Shown: piece after piece, positions 41,416-50,019 of the stretch
How positions within the stretch are numbered: the first letter of the stretch is position 1
Layout of the letters: each line of letters opens with the position of its first letter
Assembly: GCA_049613665.1 (NCBI GenBank)
Contig: JBMZCV010000012.1
Span: 1 to 51,081 of the forward strand
Origin: JBMZCV01 sp049613665
GTDB taxonomy: Bacteria > Bacteroidota > Bacteroidia > Chitinophagales > UBA2359
DNA length: 51,081 nt
Direction of reading: 5' to 3'
Position numbers and translations under genes: made by a program
The notes under the pieces: model-generated
What the model was told of the DNA's origin: nothing
What the model saw: the letters and a program-made list of their open reading frames with translations, nothing else
Database searches by the model: none

Positions 41416-44049
41416 CTATCTCACTCGATAAGCCACCAAGTTATTATTCAAACCGCCAGCAATCAAAATATCGTCACCGCTCTTAAATAAGTCAGTCATC
41501 ACGAAAGGTGTGCTTGCCGACATTGGAAAATCTGGATGAAATTTGCCATAATTTTCTAGCAAATATGCTTTCTTATTTTTCTTGCAAAATACACCAACAG
41601 CCGATTTATTTTCTTTGCTCAAAGACACTTCAAAAATATCGCTCGGCAATGTGCCACTTGGAAAAGTATAAGCAAAAAGTTTCTGCTTTTGGTTGAAAAC
41701 ATAAATTTGTCCATTTGCCAAAAATACATTTTCTTCTAAATCGCTACCCAACACATTGGCCGTTAAAAAATCGCTGACCGTACCTTTTACAAACAATTTA
41801 CTCCAATGCTTTCCATTAGCATTCACAAAATGCGTTCTGCCGTTTTTTGTGGTCAAAACAATCTTATTTTCGCCATCTCTTTTATCTATTTCTGGAGCAC
41901 TAATTGGCTTGCTACCCAATGCTTTTTTATAAATCAATTTCCCTTCTGCATCTAGCATATAAAGGTCGCCGATAGAATTTGCCAAAGTTAGAAATCTACG
42001 CCCTTTATGGTCAAAAGTCTGAATAGGCTGCTCTATCAAAGATAAATATTTTCGAGGATTCCAACCATTTAAAGGTCTGGCACTATACTCATAACCATAT
42101 AAATTTTTATTGCCACAAGGCACAAAATAATTATAAGCTTCGCCTTTGCCAAACTGCAACATACTCAAACCAGCAAAAGCAGCCGAACTCAAACGAATAG
42201 GATAATTTAAAGCATCTTTTCCTTGATTATCAAGCAAATACACTTTAGATTTTGTATTAAAGAGATAATATAAAGTACCATTTCTGTAATAATCCATCTG
42301 TTTTACTTCGCCCAAAATAGGCTTGTCAATGTTGCGTTTCCAAACGATATTTCCCTTTTTATTGATGAGATAAATCGTATGGTTGGCATCTTGAATCATA
42401 ATCTCTTTTTCGCCTGTTTTGTAATTTTTCAGCAAAGTAGGTTTATTAATTGGTGCAGCTTCTAGCGGAGTATTCCAAACCAAACTCGTTTGCTCAATGG
42501 TTTGCGGTGTGTAGCCTATTTTTCCTGTTGTTACCACGCCTTTTCTACCCGAACTAAACTCAAAAGCAAGCGGTGTAATGCGTTTGTAGTATGAAAAATC
42601 CTTAGCCAATTCTTGCAAAAAGTTTACAGAGGCATTTTTCTGAAACAATTGCTTGAAGCGTCCTGTTTGAGTATATAAAAATAGATTGTTATCGCTATTT
42701 TTTTCAGCCAAAAAGTCTTGAAAATCGCTAGTTTTATTCAATGTTTTTTTCATAGAATAATTTTCAATCAAGACTTTCAAAGTATTTATATTTGTGGTTA
42801 TAAATACATTATTATCAATTAAAGTAGCATAAGCTTCTTCAAATTCAGCAGCTATTTTATCGCTAAACAAATAGTTGGCAGCCATTTTAAAATTGATTTG
42901 CATAAGCCAATATTCGTTATAAGGAATAGGCGGAGGCTGAATGCCATCGGTTGCTACAAAGTGCTGTAAATTTCGCATCGCAACAGTTGAATCGCTAATA
43001 GACATCGCAATAAAACTCTCGCCAACATAAGACGCACCGCTAGGTTCTATAAATCCATAAGCCCACTCATTGCCTACCCAATCATTGGCATATTTTCCGA
43101 AAGTACCTGTATGTCGATTATTTGTTTTTTTGTGCAAGCTTGCAAAGTCATCTACACTAGCATGTAGCAACATTGCTGTATTGAAAGGCAAATATTTGGG
43201 CAATTGCAATTCTTCTTTAAAAGGTGCTTCATCTAAAGCAGTATAGAGCATATTATCAGTATTTGCGAAATCGGCATAACCTTGCACGTCTAAAGCTTTT
43301 TTGTCAAACGACAAACCCAACTGTGTCCAATGTACAAAATCGTTGGCTTTCGTAAAAATAGATTCGTGTTGTTGGCTTTCTTTCAAAAAAACACTAGCCA
43401 AAAATGGAAAATTTGCAAAATTGATATGCAAAGTAGCATCAGTGGCAGTAAAATTGGATTTCCAAACCTTTTTATAAAACCCATTGGAGCTAAATTTATT
43501 CAATTGGTTAAGCGATTCATCTACCAAAACAGGATTTGAACTGCAAATCAAAACGTTGGCAGCTTGTGTTATAGTAAAAGGACGTTTTGCCCCAGCTACC
43601 TTTATTTCATAAATTAGCTCGCCCTTAAACTGCCGCTCATCTATCTGCAAACCCGCCGAATCGAGGCGTTCAATTGCTTTGTTGAGGCTAATAGTAAGTG
43701 CATTTGTAGGTGTGAGCAATACATAATCGTAGTCATCTGCTCGTGTCAAATGTAGAGAAGCAACTATTTTCGTGTGCTTGTTTAGGCTTTGCTTGAGCAA
43801 CAAAGAATCGAGCCACACAAAAGAACTTTCTAACTTATTGACCATATCCATATTCTGAAAATCGAGCCAATAACTCGTTTCACTCAATTTCTGACGAGCT
43901 TGCTCTACATCATCTATTTCTAGCATCAAAATGGCCGTGTCTGGCACAGCATTAAAGAGTTGTCGGTCGGTGTCCCACAAAAAAAAGTACGTTACAAAAG
44001 CAATTATTGCAAGAATAGTAAAAAATGTTAAACGTAAACTAGGTTTCAT
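41416..44049 (-). CDS. membrane-anchored DUF3352-like protein
   Basis: An 877-residue protein with an N-terminal transmembrane anchor (about residues 8-26, TFFTILAIIAFVTYFFLW), so the bulk is probably periplasmic. Residues about 30-520 resemble DUF3352-type proteins (VPDTAILMLEIDDVEQARQK; LNKFS; DWVGNEWAYGFIEP). The C-terminal part (about 550-877) reads as a beta-propeller, with repeated IYLINKKGNIVWKRNIDKP-like and YMLDAEGKLIYKKALG strands. No catalytic residues are evident. Its function is not known to me. The family call is moderately sure; the propeller is inferred from repeating strand patterns. Confidence 0.65.
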   Translation of the reverse strand: MKPSLRLTFFTILAIIAFVTYFFLWDTDRQLFNAVPDTAILMLEIDDVEQARQKLSETSYWLDFQNMDMVNKLESSFVWLDSLLLKQSLNKHTKIVASLHLTRADDYDYVLLTPTNALTISLNKAIERLDSAGLQIDERQFKGELIYEIKVAGAKRPFTITQAANVLICSSNPVLVDESLNQLNKFSSNGFYKKVWKSNFTATDATLHINFANFPFLASVFLKESQQHESIFTKANDFVHWTQLGLSFDKKALDVQGYADFANTDNMLYTALDEAPFKEELQLPKYLPFNTAMLLHASVDDFASLHKKTNNRHTGTFGKYANDWVGNEWAYGFIEPSGASYVGESFIAMSISDSTVAMRNLQHFVATDGIQPPPIPYNEYWLMQINFKMAANYLFSDKIAAEFEEAYATLIDNNVFITTNINTLKVLIENYSMKKTLNKTSDFQDFLAEKNSDNNLFLYTQTGRFKQLFQKNASVNFLQELAKDFSYYKRITPLAFEFSSGRKGVVTTGKIGYTPQTIEQTSLVWNTPLEAAPINKPTLLKNYKTGEKEIMIQDANHTIYLINKKGNIVWKRNIDKPILGEVKQMDYYRNGTLYYLFNTKSKVYLLDNQGKDALNYPIRLSSAAFAGLSMLQFGKGEAYNYFVPCGNKNLYGYEYSARPLNGWNPRKYLSLIEQPIQTFDHKGRRFLTLANSIGDLYMLDAEGKLIYKKALGSKPISAPEIDKRDGENKIVLTTKNGRTHFVNANGKHWSKLFVKGTVSDFLTANVLGSDLEENVFLANGQIYVFNQKQKLFAYTFPSGTLPSDIFEVSLSKENKSAVGVFCKKNKKAYLLENYGKFHPDFPMSASTPFVMTDLFKSGDDILIAGGLNNNLVAYRVR

Positions 44050-44101
44050 TCCATCAATATTTGTTATTTTTACGCAAAATTTGTTTATCGTAAAAAATGA
44101 G

Positions 44102-44210
44102 TGTTAAGTAGTCGGACAAATTTATTCTACAAATTGTGGAAGCTAACACCTTAGTTTTTAAGGCATTAGTACAAAATGACCGTTTATTAAGTAGTGCTTG
44201 GCACTTAAAA
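44102..44210 (+). repeat. dispersed intergenic repeat, copy left of the DUF423 gene
   Basis: Contains the 29-base core 44141-44169 (AGCTAACACCTTAG then TTTTTAAGGCATTAG) and the palindrome AGTGC-TTG-GCACT near 44192-44204. The core is a perfect reverse complement of 44659-44687 on the other side of the DUF423 gene. Outer segments also match in inverted order, with more differences. It lies in the 172-base gap between two divergent genes and ends 11 bases before the next ATG. Confidence 0.75.
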
Positions 44211-44221
44211 TTTAAAAAAAA

Positions 44222-44611
44222 ATGCAAAAAAATTATATTATGTTCGGCTGCATCATGGCAGCTTTAGCAGTTGTTTTGGGTGCATTTGGAGCACATGCCT
44301 TAAAAGTTCGTTTAAGTCCAGAGCAATTAGCGACTTTTGAAACAGGCGTAAAGTATCAATTTTATCATGCTTTTGCTATTTTATTTGCTGCTTTATTGCT
44401 CGACAAATATCAACACGCATTCATAAACTATGCGGTTTACGCATTTGCGGCTGGCACAGTTTGCTTTTCTGGCTCTATTTACCTTTTAGCAACCAGAGAT
44501 TTAATTGGACTGACAACTTACAAATGGCTCGGCCCAATCACGCCAATTGGTGGCACGCTTTTTATTGCGGCTTGGATATTACTTTTTTTAGCTGTTTGGG
44601 CACAAAAATAA
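44222..44611 (+). CDS. DUF423-family small membrane protein
   Basis: A 129-residue integral membrane protein with four predicted helices (about 6-24, 47-62, 70-90 and 102-126). Typical features are GAFGAHALK (about residues 21-29), ETGVKYQFYHAFAIL (about 40-54), FSGSIYLLA and ITPIGGTLFIAAWILL (about 105-120), which define the YwdK/YgdD family. The function of this family is not established. It is bracketed by two inverted intergenic repeat copies, the left ending 11 bases before the ATG and the right beginning 12 bases after the stop. Confidence 0.92.
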   Translation: MQKNYIMFGCIMAALAVVLGAFGAHALKVRLSPEQLATFETGVKYQFYHAFAILFAALLLDKYQHAFINYAVYAFAAGTVCFSGSIYLLATRDLIGLTTYKWLGPITPIGGTLFIAAWILLFLAVWAQK

Positions 44612-44623
44612 AGAAATACTGAG

Positions 44624-44735
44624 CGTCAAACACTATTTAATAAACGTCAGATTTGTTGCTAATGCCTTAAAAACTAAGGTGTTAGCTTTCAACGAGCTGT
44701 GTCCGTTTATTTTTGTCTAAATACTTAATTTGAGC
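44624..44735 (-). repeat. dispersed intergenic repeat, copy right of the DUF423 gene
   Basis: Inverted relative to the copy at 44102-44210. The core 44659-44687 is identical (29/29) to its reverse complement; the flanks (AACACTATTTAATAAACG on the gene side, TTTGTCTAAATACTTA on the outside) are diverged matches. It lies in the 459-base gap before the M32 gene, whose remaining part holds a palindromic site at 45017-45039 and no gene. Confidence 0.75.
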
Positions 44736-45016
44736 CAACAAACTGAAAAGCATTTAATTGTTATATTTTGTAACTTTTTTGACTGTTTAAGTGAGAAAAT
44801 AAAACAAATTTATGACAATTATAGCGAGTTATTGCAAAAAACATTCCTAAAAATAACTTTTCTACATAAAGGTAGTCTAGCGATGCCTAGTATAAGTCAC
44901 TTTTTTTATAGATAATTCTATAGGAAGTTTGTCATTTTTTTTTGCAAACAATGTGAAGGTTTATATATAATAATATTTTAAATAATAACTAATAAAAACG
45001 TAACCGTTTTGATGTC

Positions 45017-45039
45017 GGCATTTTTTAGCTAAAATTGCC
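45017..45039. promoter_or_regulatory. palindromic 23-bp site upstream of the M32 peptidase
   Basis: Near-perfect palindrome GGCATTTTTTAGC...TAAAATTGCC centred on AGCT. It ends 31 bases before the ATG. Diverged versions lie at 104-126 before lpdA and at 48677-48699 before an outer-membrane protein gene, so it is a candidate operator or promoter-associated element. Confidence 0.45.
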
Positions 45040-45070
45040 ACAATTTAAATGATTACATAAAAACTATACA

Positions 45071-46561
45071 ATGAATTTATACGAACAATACATAGAAAAA
45101 ATGCGAAAAATAGCTGATGTGCATTATAGCATGGCTGTTTTGGGTTGGGATAGAGAAATTTATTTACCCAAAAAAGGAGCTAAAATGCGTTCACAACAAG
45201 TAGCAACATTAGCAGGAATTGCTCATGAAATGGCGACAGCAACAGATTTAGGCGAATTATTAGAGCAATTGAATGTTGATACGACACTTGATGAATGGCA
45301 AAAATGCAATGTTTCCAAAACTTTGAAAAGCTACAAACGCCAACAATTATATACAAAAGAGTTCGTTATCGAATCTTCTAATGCGATTTCGGCAGCTTAT
45401 GCAGCATGGATGAAAGCCCGCAAAAATAACGATTTTAGTTTGTATGAACCAGCTTTGAGTCGTGTTGTGGCTTTAAAAAGACAAGAATGTGAATTGTTGG
45501 GCTATGAAGACCATCCTTATGATGCTTTACTCGACCAATTTGAGGCAGATGCAAAAACAGCAGATTTAAATATTTTGTTTGCAGATGTGCGTCGTCAGTT
45601 AGTAGATTTCGTAAAACAAATTAATGATAAAGAAAATGTGGCCGATAGTTGGATGTTTCAGCATTTCGACAAAGACAAACAATGGCAGTTTGGTTTAGAT
45701 ATGTTGGCACAGATGGGCTATGATTTTGATGGCGGCCGTCAAGATGTATCAGCACATCCATTCACAACGAGTTTTGGTGCGGAAGATGTGAGAGTGACCA
45801 CTCGTATTAACGAAAAGAATTTTAGCGAAATGTTTTGGAGCTGTATTCACGAAGGTGGCCACGCTTTATATGAGCAAGGTTTGAAGACCGAAAATTATGG
45901 TTTGCCAACAGGAGAAGCCATTTCTATGGGCATTCATGAGTCGCAATCTCGCTTGTGGGAAAATAATGTAGGCCGCTCGTTGCCATATTGGAAGGCTAAT
46001 TATCCAGCTTTGCAAGCACTTTTTCCAGAAAACTTGGGCAATGTGAGTGTGGTAGATTTTTACAAATCTATGAATAAAGTTGGTAGCTCGCTCATTCGCA
46101 CAAATGCTGATGAATTGACTTATCATTTTCACATTTCGGTGCGTTTCGAAATTGAAAAAGCTTTGATAGAAGGCAAAATTGAAGTGAAAGATTTGCCAGA
46201 AATTTGGAACAAACGCTACAAAGAATATTTAGGTGTTGATGTGCCATCTGATGCACAAGGCATTTTGCAAGATATACATTGGTCGCATGGTTCATTTGGC
46301 TATTTTCCGACTTATTCTTTGGGCAGTTTTTATGCCGCACAGTTTTATATGCAAGCCAAAAAAGATGTTGATGGTTTGGAACAAGAAATTGAAAAAGGAA
46401 ATATGATGCCTTTATTAGATTGGTTGCGTGAAAATGTGCATCAATATGGCAAGCTGTATAGTGCAGAAGATTTGTGCAAAAAAATCACTGGCGAGCCGTT
46501 AAAATTTCAATATTTTATGGATTATGCAAAAGAAAAGTACAACTTTATTTATGATTTATAG
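45071..46561 (+). CDS. M32-family metallocarboxypeptidase
   Basis: A 496-residue zinc carboxypeptidase of the M32 (thermostable carboxypeptidase 1) family that trims C-terminal residues from peptides in the cytoplasm. The zinc motif HEGGH is in CIHEGGHALYEQGL (about residues 260-273), and the third ligand Glu lies in IHESQSRLWENNVGRS (about 290-305). Other conserved stretches are DAEDVRVTTRIN-like DVRVTTRIN (about 238-246), RTNADELTYHFHISVRFEIE (about 342-361), and YSLGSFYAAQFY near the C-terminus. No signal peptide. The length is normal for the family. Confidence 0.95.
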   Translation: MNLYEQYIEKMRKIADVHYSMAVLGWDREIYLPKKGAKMRSQQVATLAGIAHEMATATDLGELLEQLNVDTTLDEWQKCNVSKTLKSYKRQQLYTKEFVIESSNAISAAYAAWMKARKNNDFSLYEPALSRVVALKRQECELLGYEDHPYDALLDQFEADAKTADLNILFADVRRQLVDFVKQINDKENVADSWMFQHFDKDKQWQFGLDMLAQMGYDFDGGRQDVSAHPFTTSFGAEDVRVTTRINEKNFSEMFWSCIHEGGHALYEQGLKTENYGLPTGEAISMGIHESQSRLWENNVGRSLPYWKANYPALQALFPENLGNVSVVDFYKSMNKVGSSLIRTNADELTYHFHISVRFEIEKALIEGKIEVKDLPEIWNKRYKEYLGVDVPSDAQGILQDIHWSHGSFGYFPTYSLGSFYAAQFYMQAKKDVDGLEQEIEKGNMMPLLDWLRENVHQYGKLYSAEDLCKKITGEPLKFQYFMDYAKEKYNFIYDL

Positions 46562-46578
46562 AAATGCAATTTTTTTAT

Positions 46579-46685
46579 AAGTACCAAATACTATTTAATA
46601 AAGCATTCGTTTAGTAGCTAACGCATTGAAAATCAAGGTGTTGTCTTGTTCTGAAATGCCCAAAAACTTCTGAACGACTACTTAA
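46579..46685 (-). repeat. dispersed intergenic repeat, copy between the M32 and M61 genes
   Basis: Same orientation as 44624-44735, with blocks AAGTACCAAATACTATTTAA, CTAACGCATTGAAAATCAAG and CTGAACGACTACTTAA. It is clearly diverged but keeps the order of segments. It fills nearly all of the 137-base gap between the two peptidase genes. Confidence 0.6.
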
Positions 46686-46698
46686 AAAATGAGAATAT

Positions 46699-48513
46699 AT
46701 GAAAAAGCACCTAATTTTTTTATTAACAATACTGATAGTGAACAATATAAATATATTAGCAAATGACTCGATGAGTTTAACATATCATTTGAGCATGGAC
46801 GAAGCACATACACATTATTTTGATGTAGAAATGAAAATTGCCAACATCAAAACCGATTCTATCGACATAAAAATGGCAGGCTGGACACCAGGCTCTTATT
46901 TGGTTAGAGAATATGCTCGAAAAGTAGAAGCTGCTAAGGCTTTGAATCAAAATGATAACAAAGAAATAGAATGTAAAAAAGTTAGTAAAAACACTTGGCG
47001 AATTTACAATAAAACGGCAAAAAACATTTCTTTTTCATACAAAGTATATTCATTTGAAATGACTGTGAGAACGAGTTTTTTAGATACTCGCCATGCTTTT
47101 ATCAATGGAGCAAGTGTTTTTATGTATATCGACAATATGCAAGATTTGTCTAGCAACATTCATATCAAACCTTACGGCGATTGGGACGCAATTTCTACGG
47201 CTTTGCCTGCTGCCAAAAAAGATAAATGGATATTACAATCACCAAATTTTGATGTTTTGGTAGATTCTCCTATTCAAATAGGAAAACACAAAGTCGTTGA
47301 TTTTAAGGCAGCCAAAATACCTCATCGCTTGGCGATTATTGGCGAAGGCAATTTTGATGAAAGCAAGATGGTAGAAGATATTACAAAAATTGCAGAAGCT
47401 TGCACTGATATTTTTGGCACAAATCCTTGCGAAGACGAGGGCTATACTTTTTTGTTGCACAATACCGACAATAATTTTGGTGGTTTGGAACATAGCTTTT
47501 CGACTAGCCTCATTTATCCTCGTTGGTCTTATAAACCAGATTTTAAATATGTACGTTGGTTAGGCTTGGTTGCACATGAGTATTTTCATTTGTGGAACAT
47601 CAAACGAATTCGGCCAGCGGCTTTAGCCTCTTTTGACTATGAGCGAGAAAACTATACAACTTTGCTTTGGGTAGCAGAAGGCGTAACGAGTTATTATGAC
47701 GATTATTTGCTAAGACGTGCAGCTTTGGTCGATGATAAAAAATATTTGGGCATGTTGGCCAAAAATATTACCAATCACGAAAATCGGCCTGGAAAAAAAG
47801 TACAATGTTTGGCAGAATCTAGTTTCGATGCTTGGATAAAGTATTATCGCAATGATGAAAACTCAAACAATTGCTGTGTTTCTTACTATTTGAAAGGTTC
47901 GATAGTGGCAGCTATGCTTGATTTGGAATTGCGAAAACTGACCGATGGCAAAAAAAGCTTAGACGATGTAATGCGTTTGTTGTATAACGATTTTTATCTT
48001 GAAAAACAAACGGGTTTTACAGATGCAGAGTTTCGTGCTGCTTGCAATAGTGTAGGTGGGCAAAATATGGATGCTTTTTTTGATGAATATGTAAATGATG
48101 TGAAACCAATTGATTACAATAAATATTTAGGTTATGTGGGCTTAAAAATTACTAATAAAAATGCAGATAGCAAAAGATTGTCTTTAGATATCAATACGAA
48201 AGATGACAAAGGCAAACTTTTGGTAAGAATCGTTAAGCGTGGCGGTGCAGCTTATGAAGCAGGCATTAATGTACACGATGAATTGATTGCGATTGATGGC
48301 TATCGCATAAAAAATAAAAGCAATATTGCCGTGCTTTTGGAACGCTATAAAGTAGGCGACAACATAAATGTGACAATTAGCCGTGAAGGAAAATTACAGG
48401 ACATTTCGGTAGCATTATTGCCCAATACATCATTTAAATATGTGATAGAAAAACTTGAAGAACAAACAGCAACGCAAAAACGCTTGTATGATGGATGGAT
48501 GTTTTTGAAATAG
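46699..48513 (+). CDS. M61-family peptidase with PDZ domain
   Basis: A 604-residue exported metallopeptidase related to M61 glycyl aminopeptidase. Signal-like N-terminus (residues 3-20, ILANDS end). The N-terminal beta domain carries VEMKIANIKTDSIDIKMAGW and PGSYLVREYARKV (about 41-75). The thermolysin-like catalytic domain has HEYFHLWNIKRIRP (zinc His pair at about 293-297) and the downstream ligand Glu in LLWVAEGVTSYYDDYLL (about 320-336). A PDZ domain (about 490-580) with RIVKRGGAAYEAGINVHDEL precedes the end. Probably periplasmic. Confidence 0.93.
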   Translation: MKKHLIFLLTILIVNNINILANDSMSLTYHLSMDEAHTHYFDVEMKIANIKTDSIDIKMAGWTPGSYLVREYARKVEAAKALNQNDNKEIECKKVSKNTWRIYNKTAKNISFSYKVYSFEMTVRTSFLDTRHAFINGASVFMYIDNMQDLSSNIHIKPYGDWDAISTALPAAKKDKWILQSPNFDVLVDSPIQIGKHKVVDFKAAKIPHRLAIIGEGNFDESKMVEDITKIAEACTDIFGTNPCEDEGYTFLLHNTDNNFGGLEHSFSTSLIYPRWSYKPDFKYVRWLGLVAHEYFHLWNIKRIRPAALASFDYERENYTTLLWVAEGVTSYYDDYLLRRAALVDDKKYLGMLAKNITNHENRPGKKVQCLAESSFDAWIKYYRNDENSNNCCVSYYLKGSIVAAMLDLELRKLTDGKKSLDDVMRLLYNDFYLEKQTGFTDAEFRAACNSVGGQNMDAFFDEYVNDVKPIDYNKYLGYVGLKITNKNADSKRLSLDINTKDDKGKLLVRIVKRGGAAYEAGINVHDELIAIDGYRIKNKSNIAVLLERYKVGDNINVTISREGKLQDISVALLPNTSFKYVIEKLEEQTATQKRLYDGWMFLK

Positions 48514-48749
48514 CTTTTTTTGAAAAAATGTCTTTTCATGTAAAAAACAAAGGCAATTGCACTTATAGTTTGCTTACAAACAATAAAATTCATACTTTTA
48601 TGCTAGTTTCTAAAAAAGAAACAAAAAAGTGTGATAAATAAATTTTTATTTAATAAAAAAGGAATTATTCAACATGAGCAATTTTGGTTAAAAAATGTTT
48701 TTTCGCTCAAAAAGTTTATTGTTGAATAGTGACTAAAAAAACCTCTTTA
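48514..48749. promoter_or_regulatory. upstream region of the first barrel paralogue
   Basis: 236 bases without a gene. It contains the motif AGCAATTTTGGTTAAAAAATG at 48677-48697 (23-bp site related to 104-126 and 45017-45039) and a segment (about 48550-48600, AAAGGCAATTGCACTTATAG) similar to the region upstream of the second paralogue near 49900. This supports duplication of gene plus upstream sequence. Confidence 0.4.
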
Positions 48750-49694
48750 ATGAAAAAATTAAATTACTTTTTTGCGGCAGCAGCGATGCTTTTCATGGGT
48801 GTAAGTAGTGCTTCTGCACAGGGTTTGTATGTAAAACCTTCTGTCGGTTTTGGTATGGCTGCTACAAGTGAGATTGTAGGCCAAGAAATCACAAACTTTG
48901 GTGAAGAAAATCAAGTGACAGCAAATAACTACAACACTTTTGGCGGTGGTTTAAATGGCCGTTTGGGCATAGGCTATATGTTCAACAAGCATGTTGGCCT
49001 CGAATTAGGTTTTATGTATGTGCTTGGTTCTACAGTAACTACCGACAACATTTCGGTGGGTGATTCTTATGACGACTCAGAAGCTAAGGCAAAACGCTAC
49101 TCTGCTTTGCCTTCATTGGTAGTAGATGCAGGCTTAGAAAAAATTAGCCCTTATGCTCGTTTTGGTTTAACCATACCTTTGGGTGGTGGAACTGATGGAC
49201 TTAGAGAAAGCAACGATCCTGCACTTGTAAGTAGTGTTATTCCATTATTGTATCCAGAAGCAGCTAGTTTCAAAGCAGTTTCATTGGCTAACGGTCAATT
49301 TGGTATCGGTTTTAACTCTGCTTTCGGTGTAAACTACAATATTAGCGATAAAATGGCCATTTTTGGCGAAATATTTTATGAAGCATTGCGTATCAAGCGT
49401 GGCACTTATGAAGTTTCGGAAGCTACTCTAACTTTGACTGACGGAACAGAAGAAGATGTATTGGCTTTATTATCTTTAGGTGGAGCATTTCCTTATACAG
49501 AGTATTTCCACGAAATCAAAGCAGACGAATTGGCGGCTCACCAGCAAGCAGCAGCAGAAGCAGCATCTGACAATCCTGATGTAGCTACTTATTATGGTAC
49601 AAAAGATTATCCAGCTTGGGACATCGTGCAAGATGTTAATTTTTCATCTTTTGGCTTCAACTTAGGTGTGAAATTTAGCTTTGGCGGCGAATAA
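48750..49694 (+). CDS. outer-membrane beta-barrel protein, paralogue 1
   Basis: A 314-residue OmpW/porin-like barrel of the Bacteroidota outer-membrane beta-barrel type. The signal peptide ends SSASAQ (about residue 23). The barrel strands include GLYVKPSVGFGMAA, GGGLNGRLGIGYMFNKHVGL, ISPYARFGLTIPLGG, GQFGIGFNSAFGVNYNIS and the C-terminal FGFNLGVKFSFGGE. I use the ATG at 48750; the open frame from a GTG at 48729 adds seven residues before an obvious signal peptide. It is duplicated by the gene at 50020, and differs from it by a 10-13 residue insertion (AAEAASDNPDVAT) near the C-terminus. The role (structural or pore) is unknown. Confidence 0.88.
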   Translation: MKKLNYFFAAAAMLFMGVSSASAQGLYVKPSVGFGMAATSEIVGQEITNFGEENQVTANNYNTFGGGLNGRLGIGYMFNKHVGLELGFMYVLGSTVTTDNISVGDSYDDSEAKAKRYSALPSLVVDAGLEKISPYARFGLTIPLGGGTDGLRESNDPALVSSVIPLLYPEAASFKAVSLANGQFGIGFNSAFGVNYNISDKMAIFGEIFYEALRIKRGTYEVSEATLTLTDGTEEDVLALLSLGGAFPYTEYFHEIKADELAAHQQAAAEAASDNPDVATYYGTKDYPAWDIVQDVNFSSFGFNLGVKFSFGGE

Positions 49695-49723
49695 AAATAA
49701 CTTTTATTTTTTTAGCAGAAAAT

Positions 49724-49768
49724 AAGCAGCATATCGTTTTTCTATATAAGGAAAATGATATGCTGCTT
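49724..49768 (+). terminator. terminator after barrel paralogue 1
   Basis: Stem AAGCAGCATATC / GATATGCTGCTT with an imperfect inner extension, followed by T's. The same hairpin follows paralogue 2. The remainder of the 325-base gap to 50020 has no gene, but includes sequence resembling the upstream region of paralogue 1. Confidence 0.82.
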
Positions 49769-50019
49769 TTATATTTAGTAACGCTCAAAAAATAACTTCT
49801 GAATAACTATTTAATACATTGTAATTTAAGAAAATTTTTAGATTGAAGTCCCATTATTTTAGCTTGTTTTTCGAAAAAATTTATTCACGCTAAAAATAAA
49901 GGCATTCACTTTATATCTCTTGTTTGCAAAAAAGAAAATACATACATTTATAGTCATGTTACTATAAAATGGAACAAAAATGTTTTAAGATAAACTTATC
50001 TAATAAAAAAATATTTTAA

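Noticed and set aside
44730..44915. 61-codon open frame between the DUF423 and M32 genes
   Set aside because: It starts with a non-ATG codon inside the repeat region and has no features beyond AT-rich codons.
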